In this document: positions 8,643-13,379 of the stretch, piece after piece | How the letters are laid out: the number at the start of each line of letters is the position of its first letter | Numbering within the stretch: the first letter of the stretch is position 1 | Assembly (NCBI GenBank): GCA_964363305.1 | Contig: CAYIHX010000071.1 | Span: forward strand, 1 to 13,379 | Direction of reading: 5' to 3' | Source: CAYIHX01 sp964363305 | Lineage (GTDB): Bacteria; Bdellovibrionota; UBA1018 | DNA length: 13,379 nucleotides | The notes under the pieces: model-generated | Told to the model about the DNA's origin: nothing | What the model saw: only the letters and a program-made list of their open reading frames with translations | Database searches by the model: none | Program-made: the position numbers and the translations under genes

Positions 8643-8694
8643 GAAGCATCCCCTCCTCTCCCCTGTATCGGTTCTTTTCAATTCAGGCTTGATG

Positions 8695-8708
8695 TTGAAT
8701 CAATTCAA
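8695..8708. promoter_or_regulatory. Inverted repeat TTGAAT-CA-ATTCAA, possible operator
   Basis: Perfect 6-bp arms with a 2-base centre, lying in the space between the divergent GT2 gene and the structured-RNA/queE unit. A further copy of CAATTCA sits at 8679-8685, exactly 22 bp (about two helical turns) before the copy at 8701-8707. Such an arrangement could bind a dimeric regulator. The region is AT-rich, so a chance palindrome is possible. Confidence 0.3.
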
Positions 8709-8724
8709 TAAGTTAACAGAGCTA

Positions 8725-8754
8725 TTGCATCTTTACAGTGCGATGCGTTATTGT
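8725..8754 (+). promoter_or_regulatory. Weak sigma70-like promoter candidate for the structured RNA
   Basis: TTGCAT at 8725-8730 and TATTGT at 8749-8754, with an 18-base spacer. Matches to consensus are 3/6 and 4/6, so this is only a candidate. Its position, about 30 bases before the first hairpin of the structured region, fits a transcript carrying the riboswitch-like segment. Confidence 0.25.
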
Positions 8755-8789
8755 CTTTCTTAAGGAGTTTTTACGGTTCATCAAGCTGA

Positions 8790-8930
8790 GGCCCAGGAAG
8801 GGCCGTTTGAAGAGGTGGTTTCCTCAAAACACCCCTTTTGAAAAAGCCAAACCGGTCGAAAGGCCGGGCACGGAAAGCCACGGAGCTACAGGCGGTTTAC
8901 CCCGACCGCCCAAGCCAGCCGAGCTGCCAA
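8790..8930 (+). ncRNA. Structured RNA with GEMM-I (cyclic di-GMP class I) riboswitch-like aptamer
   Basis: The aptamer-like part spans about 8841-8930. GCCAAACC (8846-8853) leads into a 6-bp stem closed by a GAAA tetraloop (8852-8857 with 8862-8867, loop 8858-8861). Then comes ACGGAAAGCCACGG (8870-8883), a GGCGG/CCGCC stem (8891-8895 with 8906-8910), and AGCCGAGCUGCC (8917-8928). The order and sequence mirror the GEMM-I consensus (GGCAAACC, GAAA-capped stem, ACGCAAAGCC, second stem, AGCCGGGUUGCC). Deviations: one base changed in the first segment, C to G in the ACGCAAAGCC segment, one extra base, and a weak closing stem. A leading hairpin GGCCC/GGGCC lies at 8790-8804. GEMM-I RNAs bind cyclic di-GMP (some variants bind 3',3'-cGAMP). 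Bdellovibrio has an abundant stand-alone RNA of this class (merRNA). The deviations could mean altered ligand use or decay. Confidence 0.6.
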
Positions 8931-8941
8931 GAGGAGCAAGC

Positions 8942-8957
8942 GGGCCCACGACGGCCC
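8942..8957 (+). other. Hairpin GGGCC/GGCCC after the aptamer
   Basis: A 5-bp GC stem (8942-8946 with 8953-8957) and a 6-base loop, directly after the riboswitch-like segment. It adds to the run of hairpins in this gene-free stretch. It may be part of the expression platform or of the mature RNA. Confidence 0.4.
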
Positions 8958-8971
8958 ATCATGTTTCAAAG

Positions 8972-8996
8972 GGGGGTCCCCTACGCAAGGACCCCC
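8972..8996 (+). terminator. Hairpin GGGGGTCC/GGACCCCC, terminator-like
   Basis: A perfect 8-bp stem (8972-8979 with 8989-8996) with a 9-base loop, followed by TCTTC. The stem is strong but the U tract is poor, so it is a possible terminator or riboswitch expression platform rather than a certain one. It lies about 40 bases after the aptamer-like segment and 68 bases before the queE start. Confidence 0.4.
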
Positions 8997-9007
8997 TCTT
9001 CATCCCC

Positions 9008-9041
9008 GAGGGCCGGTCTGCACGATGCAGCACCGGCCCTC
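9008..9041 (+). terminator. Long hairpin just upstream of queE
   Basis: A 10-bp stem GAGGGCCGGT/ACCGGCCCTC (9008-9017 with 9032-9041) extended by CTGCA/TGCAG (9018-9022 with 9026-9030), one bulged C and a CGA loop: about 15 bp in all. Only ACCATTTG follows, so there is no true U tract. It could end the structured RNA or shield the queE start, which lies 24 bases downstream. Confidence 0.45.
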
Positions 9042-9064
9042 ACCATTTGTGCTATGCAGCCCTG

Positions 9065-9742
9065 GTGATACGGCCCGACGAACTCCTCATCACCGAGATC
9101 TTTCACAGCCTGCAGGGCGAAACGACCTTGGTCGGCGTCCCCTTCGCCTTCATTCGCCTAACGGGCTGCAATCTTCGCTGCAGCTACTGCGACACCGCCT
9201 ACGCCTTCAAAGGGAAAGAAAAGAAAACTATTTCAAAGATTCTTAACGAGATCTCGTCCTACGGCGTAGCGCACGTTCTCATTACCGGCGGCGAGCCGCT
9301 TCTTCAGCGAAACACACCGCGACTCGTCGACGAGCTGGTCGATGCAGGCTACAAAGTCAGCATTGAAACACATGGAGAACTCTCCATTCAAGACGTCGCC
9401 GACAAAGCACGCATCATTCTCGACATCAAAACTCCTTCGAGCGGTATGTCGCGCGGGGGTTATCGCAATAATCTTCCACTTTTGAAAAAAGAGGATGAAA
9501 TCAAGTTCGTCATCGCTTCCGAAGCCGACTACGTTTGGGCGCGGGATATTGTGCGGGCCGGACTCCCCGAGGTGGAAGCCGTCCTCTTTTCTCCCGCGAT
9601 GCCCAACGCCCATGCGCCAGGAGCTTATTCCGGCGTCGCTCCAAGATGGTTGGCTGAACGAATCCTCGAAGACCGCCTCCCCGTACGCATGCAGTTTCAG
9701 CTGCATAAACTTCTCTGGGGCCCCAATCAACGCGGAGTCTGA
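9065..9742 (+). CDS. queE: 7-carboxy-7-deazaguanine synthase (radical SAM)
   Basis: A 225-residue protein of the size typical for QueE. It begins VIRPDELLITEIFHSLQGET, followed by FIRLTGCNLRCSYCDTAYAF with the CX3CX2C cluster motif (C35, C39, C42) that binds the [4Fe-4S] cluster and SAM. HVLITGGEPLLQ follows near residue 75, then LDIKTPSSG and the C-terminal QFQLHKLLWG. QueE turns 6-carboxy-tetrahydropterin into 7-carboxy-7-deazaguanine, the ring-contraction step in queuosine (and other 7-deazaguanine) synthesis. The open frame extends to 8738, but that part is the structured RNA, so the GTG at 9065 is chosen; no good ribosome-binding site precedes it. No other queuosine gene is in the window. 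Its last 16 bases overlap the opposite-strand CheA-like gene. Confidence 0.92.
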   Translation: MIRPDELLITEIFHSLQGETTLVGVPFAFIRLTGCNLRCSYCDTAYAFKGKEKKTISKILNEISSYGVAHVLITGGEPLLQRNTPRLVDELVDAGYKVSIETHGELSIQDVADKARIILDIKTPSSGMSRGGYRNNLPLLKKEDEIKFVIASEADYVWARDIVRAGLPEVEAVLFSPAMPNAHAPGAYSGVAPRWLAERILEDRLPVRMQFQLHKLLWGPNQRGV

Positions 9743-10800
9743 ACGAGACTCATCCAGCTGATCGGATCCGCCAGCGGCGTCATCTCACGACTGGCTTCCT
9801 CACCCCGGCCTCCAAGCACTCGCCCGTCCACTCTTTCCATCCAGAGCTGTAGAAAACGACTCCCAAGCGAACGCCAGGAAGGGTCGAGCGTTCGAAACAC
9901 ACGAACACGGGGCTTGCTCACGCTGTCCACCGCAAAAACGCGATTAAACTGATGAGCCGCCGAACTAATGCGGGCATAGACGTGACTACGCGGGGAAGAA
10001 ACACCGAAAGTGATGTAAGCGTCATCACTCCCAGAGAGATCCTCCTCAGGGTGAGGCTTGGGGACCACGTCAATTTGATCGCTCGGAAACCAGACCGAGC
10101 ATCCACCGGCTCGAACCTCCACCACCTCAAGAGCAATGAGATCAAGTGGAATGGAAAAAGAGAGGCCAAACCCCCTTGGCTCCACAGGAAACGCACGAAC
10201 GATTCCGTCAACGCCAGCGACCGCGCTCCGAACGGCATCAAGCCCGATGCCCCGCCCAGAAATTTCGTTCGCTTCTTTTCGAGTAGTGAATCCGGGCTGA
10301 AATATTTTCTCAAAAGGATCATCGCCGGCATCACGAGCCCCTTGAATCCACTGGCCCGATAGGCCGGGTCCGTCGTCCTGCACGCGCATGACGAGACTGC
10401 CCGCATCGATGCCATACTCCACCTGAAGACGAGAAGCCTTGTGCGCGGTCGTAAATTCAAAACCATGCTCAATCGTATTGCGCACGGAATGTACAAGCGC
10501 CGTGGCGAGGGCTTCGCGCAACGCACCAGGCACCCAAAGCGAAGGCCCGTTGGCCGAAAATCGGAGAGGCCGACGAAGATCAATGGAGAGGCGCTGACAA
10601 AGGTGCTCGGCTACCTCCATCGCCTGATGAACGGGCTGGAGCTGCGCCTCAATCACCTGGTGCCGCAAACGCTGCACCGCACGACTCAAGAGCTCGCGAT
10701 CCGCGCGTTCGGCACGGGATAAATCCTCCAGCTGTTCGACACAGTCTGCGATTTCTTCCCAAACTCCTTGATCAAGCTCAATACTTGGACGATCCGGCAT
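9727..10800 (-). CDS. CheA-like histidine-kinase core without HPt domain
   Basis: A 357-residue protein. Residues about 30-75 form a helical hairpin like the CheA dimerisation (P3) domain. Residues about 80-220 are a HATPase domain with the N box HSVRNTIEHGFE (H104, N108), DDGPGL (142-147) and the CheA-specific EKIFQPGFTTRKEANEISGRGIGLDAVRS (G182-G186 form the G2 box). From about 222 on, ALEVVEVRAGGCSVWFP resembles the CheW-like P5 domain but is diverged. There is no N-terminal HPt domain, so it has no phosphoacceptor His of its own. It could phosphorylate a separate HPt protein or act as a scaffold. Full CheA proteins are usually 600 residues or more. No chemotaxis genes are adjacent. ATG at 10800; an AGGAG abuts it directly, which is too close for a normal ribosome-binding site. 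Confidence 0.8.
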   Translation of the reverse strand: MPDRPSIELDQGVWEEIADCVEQLEDLSRAERADRELLSRAVQRLRHQVIEAQLQPVHQAMEVAEHLCQRLSIDLRRPLRFSANGPSLWVPGALREALATALVHSVRNTIEHGFEFTTAHKASRLQVEYGIDAGSLVMRVQDDGPGLSGQWIQGARDAGDDPFEKIFQPGFTTRKEANEISGRGIGLDAVRSAVAGVDGIVRAFPVEPRGFGLSFSIPLDLIALEVVEVRAGGCSVWFPSDQIDVVPKPHPEEDLSGSDDAYITFGVSSPRSHVYARISSAAHQFNRVFAVDSVSKPRVRVFRTLDPSWRSLGSRFLQLWMERVDGRVLGGRGEEASREMTPLADPISWMSLVQTPR

Positions 10801-10808
10801 CTCCTATC

Positions 10809-10837
10809 AGGGTAAAGAACCGCGCCACCCCTGTCAA
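10809..10837 (-). promoter_or_regulatory. Sigma70-type promoter of the CheA-like gene
   Basis: On the minus strand, a perfect TTGACA (10837-10832), a 17-base spacer and TACCCT (10814-10809). The expected transcription start is about 7 bases past the -10, at 10801-10803, directly before the ATG at 10800. The mRNA would then be leaderless or nearly so. Confidence 0.55.
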
Positions 10838-10849
10838 AACGGCAACCAA

Positions 10850-10878
10850 TTGACACGCCAAGGAGGCCTCTGTTACTT
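10850..10878 (+). promoter_or_regulatory. Promoter of the tRNA-Cys gene
   Basis: A perfect TTGACA at 10850-10855, a 17-base spacer and a weak -10 (TTACTT, 10873-10878), followed by a GC-rich CTGGGG, typical of stable-RNA promoters. The tRNA starts 20 bases after the -10. It is back-to-back with the promoter of the CheA-like gene: the two -35 boxes are 12 bp apart. Confidence 0.5.
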
Positions 10879-10897
10879 CTGGGGATCTCTTGACCGG

Positions 10898-10973
10898 GGT
10901 GACGTGCCAGAATGGTTAATGGGACGGTTTGCAAAACCGTATTTCGTGAGTTCGATTCTCACCGTCACCTCCA
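10898..10973 (+). tRNA. tRNA-Cys (anticodon GCA)
   Basis: A complete cloverleaf. Acceptor stem GGUGACG (10898-10904) pairs with CGUCACC (10963-10969), with discriminator U at 10970 and an encoded CCA at 10971-10973. D stem CCA/UGG; anticodon stem ACGGU/ACCGU (10924-10928 with 10936-10940) with loop UUGCAAA and anticodon GCA at 10931-10933; five-base variable loop; T arm GUGAG/CUCAC with loop UUCGAUU. U73 is the expected identity base of tRNA-Cys. Confidence 0.97.
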
Positions 10974-11098
10974 CTTTATTTTCCTGACTCTTAGATTACA
11001 GCCCATAAGTGACTAAAAGTAAAACGTAAGCAGATCAACAGCTTTCCAAGATCGCTTCGGGAAACCATCACAGCGAATCACGCCAAATCATGAGCCTT

Positions 11099-11126
11099 GG
11101 CTACCGCCTGGCTACTTTTTGGCTAC
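11099..11126 (+). repeat. Three GGCTAC direct repeats at 11-bp spacing
   Basis: GGCTAC occurs at 11099-11104, 11110-11115 and 11121-11126, exactly one helical turn apart. The spacers are CGCCT and TTTTT. They lie between the tRNA-Cys gene and the recombinase-domain-like ORF. Regular short repeats beside an integrase gene are often protein-binding (arm-type or excisionase) sites; that role is inferred here. Confidence 0.5.
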
Positions 11127-11203
11127 CGTAAGCTGCACTTTCTTTTGATCCGTCCATTTCATTTCGGGGCTGCTTTCCGCGCGAAAGCGCACTGGAGACC
11201 GCA

Positions 11204-11626
11204 ATGGACCTGACCGAACTGATTGACCGCTTTTTGTATGAGTACATCGAGGCACGTAACATCACCCTAAATCGGGCAGCGCGTTACCACGCCTATCTGG
11301 TCGGGGTGTCTTACGCACCCCTCCTCCATATCGGGTATGTCCGGTTTTTGAAGTCACGGGGCGTCGACAAGCCCTGCATCGACGACTTCAACGCGCACAA
11401 TATCGGACGGTACTGGGAGTTCCTGATGCACCACCATGGGTGCCGCCAGGCCAACCTCGGCATGAAGGCCCTCCGGCAGTTTTGGGTCTGGGCATACGCG
11501 AGCGACTACATCTCCGACGAGAAGATGCCTGCGGATCTCCGGTGGGACGGCTTTGAGGATCTCTACCCAGTCCACGTCACGGTTGAGGAGAAGAGCCCAA
11601 AAAGAGGTGGTCGTAACCTCATCTAG
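11204..11626 (+). CDS. Small protein resembling a stand-alone tyrosine-recombinase core-binding domain
   Basis: A 140-residue all-helical protein. The pattern LIDRFLYEYIEARN near the start, then FLKSRGVDKPCIDDFNAHNIGRYWEFLM and ANLGMKALRQFWVWAYASDYIS (about residues 45-105), resembles the SAM-like N-terminal DNA-binding domain of phage-type integrases (XerC/XerD-like). The catalytic domain with its R-H-R-Y residues is absent, both in this ORF and in any frame after the stop at 11626. It is therefore either a stand-alone domain or a remnant of an integrase. ATG at 11204 has GGAG six bases upstream and a small hairpin GCTTTC/GAAAGC (11172-11188) before it. The position 230 bp after a tRNA gene fits an integration module. 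Family assignment is by pattern only. Confidence 0.5.
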   Translation: MDLTELIDRFLYEYIEARNITLNRAARYHAYLVGVSYAPLLHIGYVRFLKSRGVDKPCIDDFNAHNIGRYWEFLMHHHGCRQANLGMKALRQFWVWAYASDYISDEKMPADLRWDGFEDLYPVHVTVEEKSPKRGGRNLI

Positions 11627-11677
11627 AGCTCTCTAAGAACCCATTCCCTACGGCTGCCACAAGAAAGGAAGACACAA

Positions 11678-11848
11678 ATGGATATCGGAAAATTGATCGG
11701 CCACCTGATTACAGTTGGCCTGGTTCTCGCATCGCTGGGAGCCCTTGTTGAAGTAACCCTCCTTGTAAGAGAGGAGGCTGTAGCAACCCATCGACATGGG
11801 ATGGTCCGGCTCGGTGATTTCAACCGCCGGCTACAGCGCGGGCGCTAG
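11678..11848 (+). CDS. Small single-helix membrane peptide, unknown function
   Basis: A 56-residue ORF beginning MDIGKLIGH, with one strong hydrophobic helix (about residues 10-32: LITVGLVLASLGALVEVTLLV) and a basic tail ending NRRLQRGR. The ribosome-binding site AAAGGAAG lies about seven bases upstream of ATG 11678, which supports real translation. It follows the recombinase-domain-like ORF by 51 bp in the same direction, so the two may be co-transcribed. No family recognised; the topology is that of many small phage, toxin-like or stress membrane peptides, but nothing specific can be said. Confidence 0.45.
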   Translation: MDIGKLIGHLITVGLVLASLGALVEVTLLVREEAVATHRHGMVRLGDFNRRLQRGR

Positions 11849-11868
11849 TTGCGTGATGGGGCTATTTT

Positions 11869-11897
11869 GGGCTGCACCCGAAATAAGGGTGCAGCCC
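11869..11897 (+). terminator. Perfect 11-bp hairpin after the small membrane peptide
   Basis: GGGCTGCACCC (11869-11879) and GGGTGCAGCCC (11887-11897) with a GAAATAA loop, 20 bases after the stop of the 56-residue ORF. No U tract follows on either strand, so it may be a weak or factor-assisted terminator or an mRNA-end stabiliser. Confidence 0.5.
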
Positions 11898-11964
11898 AAT
11901 GACACCGTAAACGGAAGGCGCTGGGGTACCAGCTGGAGATTTCGGTGAAGCCGCAGTGGAAGGC

Positions 11965-11987
11965 GGCGTAGCACTTACTGCTACGCC
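11965..11987 (-). terminator. 9-bp hairpin downstream of the Cys-rich protein gene
   Basis: GGCGTAGCA (11965-11973) pairs with TGCTACGCC (11979-11987), loop CTTAC, seven bases beyond the minus-strand stop. There is no U tract. Its place between two convergent genes, next to the 11-bp hairpin, suggests a shared termination zone. Confidence 0.45.
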
Positions 11988-11993
11988 GGACTG

Positions 11994-13292
11994 TTACTCA
12001 GCTGCGCTGCCGCCGCCAGAATCGCTAGCACCACTGCCACCGGACGAGGATGCTGTAGCAGGCCGCCTGTTGCACAGGCCCGCACTGTGCGGTCCCCAGG
12101 GGCTGAATTCCATGCAGCAGGCATCGGAGATCATTTCCCCATAAACAACGTCAGAGGAACGGTCCGCACAAGAGCCAGAGCAGGTCGTAACGTCCAAGTC
12201 ACCAGCGCCGATACTCCTTGTGTGCCGAGGCGAGTCGCCTTCGCTAAGGCAGTAGGTGAAACAGTCATACATGCTGAGGAGAGTGCGGGAACGTCCCGCT
12301 AGCGAGGCGGTGGTGCCTGCTGGAGGATCGAAGTAGCGGCATACCCGCACGCCAGCCTCATGCTGACGGTGGCTGGCATTCCAGCACTCGGGCATCTCGT
12401 GAAACACGAAGGTGTCCAGGCTGCGGGAAGGACGAGAGGTATTGCCTCCATTTTGATCCCGGAGTGGGCAATTTACCCTATCATTGCGGTAAATCACGCT
12501 GCTACCAGAACTTCTGACAAGGCCTTCTCCAGCCTCTATGCGAGGGGTGCTTCCATCGGCACAGGCTACATCACTCACCGATGCCAACCCGTTGCTTTCC
12601 AACAATTGAGAAAGGAGGAGAGCCGCTTCGGTGCCCGCGCTCATGGCGGTTCTGGCGTCACGAGCCGCACGATACCTTGCCAGGGCCGCCCTATAGCTCG
12701 TCGCAGTCGTGTTGGAAGTGTCGTTGGCTGATGCCAGAATTCGATCCAAGTGGTCGAGGCCAGCACTGCCATCTCCGGCTAAGCCGCCGAGGTCAGAGGA
12801 AAGCTCAGCACTGGCCCTATCGTAACTAGCACGGCAGCTGGCTGAAACCCGGCGAGAGGCGGGGACCCTCTCCCTGTAGCGGCAGTTTTGATAAACAAGA
12901 TAGGGAGCGCTCCTCCGCCGCGCCTCAAGGGCGAGATCACGAAGGGATGAACTGCTCGAAGCGCCGTCGATGACATCATAGAGGGAATGGCGCGTAGGAA
13001 GTGTAGCACCATGGCGAAGCATGTATTGATGGAGCCTGCGCCGCCGTGCACCACTGGAATCAGTGCCATTTACGATTTCGAGGAGAGCAGGGTCCATGGC
13101 GGCGCTGACCGTTGCGCGGTCAGCGGCCAACAGGGCTCGTAGATTGGTAAGGAGTACCTCGGAGGCCCTGGATCTGGGTTCAGTGCAAGCACTGTAATCG
13201 CTGATTCCCTGGGCTGAGACTGGCGCTGCGAAAAAATTGAGACCAGTGCCCACTGCGATACCAAACAATAAACATATACTCTGCTTTTGCAT
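11994..13292 (-). CDS. Exported Cys-rich protein of unknown function
   Basis: A 432-residue protein with a signal peptide (MQKQSICLLFGIAVG... ending PVSAQG near residue 28). The mature part is Ala-, Ser- and Arg-rich and mostly helical in its first half (to about 215). The second half holds most of 14 cysteines, including YDCFTYC, TTCSGSC and DACC, which suggests disulfide bonds in the periplasm or outside the cell. A HEMPECW...H...HE segment (about 305-318) is rich in potential metal ligands, but no known metalloprotease motif is complete. The C-terminal 25 residues are Ser/Gly/Asp/Ala low complexity. The ATG at 13292 is chosen because GGAGG precedes it by seven bases; an upstream in-frame ATG (13316) lacks this. 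No family recognised. Base use is GC-rich and unlike the AT-richer stretch after the tRNA. Confidence 0.7.
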   Translation of the reverse strand: MQKQSICLLFGIAVGTGLNFFAAPVSAQGISDYSACTEPRSRASEVLLTNLRALLAADRATVSAAMDPALLEIVNGTDSSGARRRRLHQYMLRHGATLPTRHSLYDVIDGASSSSSLRDLALEARRRSAPYLVYQNCRYRERVPASRRVSASCRASYDRASAELSSDLGGLAGDGSAGLDHLDRILASANDTSNTTATSYRAALARYRAARDARTAMSAGTEAALLLSQLLESNGLASVSDVACADGSTPRIEAGEGLVRSSGSSVIYRNDRVNCPLRDQNGGNTSRPSRSLDTFVFHEMPECWNASHRQHEAGVRVCRYFDPPAGTTASLAGRSRTLLSMYDCFTYCLSEGDSPRHTRSIGAGDLDVTTCSGSCADRSSDVVYGEMISDACCMEFSPWGPHSAGLCNRRPATASSSGGSGASDSGGGSAAE

Positions 13293-13331
13293 ACTCCACC
13301 CTCCCAGGAGAAACATGTACCTATAAAGGGT

Positions 13332-13379
<48 letters not shown>

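Noticed and set aside
8841..8930. preQ1 riboswitch, expected for a queuosine gene, or a small SRP RNA
   Set aside because: The short preQ1 pseudoknot patterns and the SRP core motif are absent; the GAAA-capped stem and AAAGCC segment fit GEMM-I much better.
8738..9064. N-terminal extension of QueE (109 extra residues)
   Set aside because: The extension is low-complexity, unlike QueE, and covers the structured RNA; the family start fits the GTG at 9065.
9054..9068. Four-codon upstream ORF overlapping the queE start
   Set aside because: No ribosome-binding site; such a short ORF is expected by chance.
11099..11126. CRISPR array
   Set aside because: Repeats are only 6 bases with 5-base spacers.

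Overview
The window looks like part of a Gram-negative genome of moderate-to-high GC content. A signal-peptide outer-membrane beta-barrel protein, several exported proteins and tight operons with 4-bp ATGA overlaps support this. A lineage near the Bdellovibrionota/Oligoflexia or other deltaproteobacteria-like groups is plausible, from the envelope gene set and a GEMM-like RNA, but this is inference and uncertain. The right edge ends in 48 consecutive G, so it may be a contig end or a sequencing artefact.

Left block (197-6220, minus strand): five genes are chained by overlaps. In transcription order they are a DUF3473/XrtA-type polysaccharide deacetylase, a membrane-anchored FecR-like protein, a TMTC-like GT-C membrane glycosyltransferase with C-terminal TPRs, a C-terminal beta-barrel outer-membrane protein, and an exported DUF4097-type beta-repeat protein. 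Together they suggest a cell-surface glycan or glycoprotein system. An ATP-grasp ligase gene (6246-7430, plus) diverges from it with only 25 bp between start codons. That gene converges, with a 41-bp overlap, on a GT2 glycosyltransferase + DUF2304 pair (8642-7390, minus). These eight genes are probably one functional locus for making and exporting an envelope polysaccharide or lipid-linked sugar.

Middle block (8643-10973): a 422-bp gene-free stretch holds an inverted repeat, a weak promoter candidate and a run of GC-rich hairpins. It includes a segment closely resembling the GEMM-I (cyclic di-GMP class I) riboswitch aptamer, followed by two strong hairpins, just upstream of queE (7-carboxy-7-deazaguanine synthase). 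queE converges on a CheA-like histidine-kinase core protein that has no phosphoacceptor (HPt) domain. That gene has a consensus-like promoter so close to the ATG that the mRNA may be leaderless. Back-to-back with this promoter is one for a complete tRNA-Cys(GCA) gene.

Right block (10974-13379): downstream of tRNA-Cys come three GGCTAC repeats at exact 11-bp spacing, a small protein resembling only the core-binding domain of a tyrosine recombinase, a 56-residue one-helix membrane peptide, two hairpins, and a long exported Cys-rich protein of unknown function (minus strand). The layout hints at a small island or element remnant next to a tRNA gene, but no recombinase catalytic domain and no duplicated tRNA end were found in the window.
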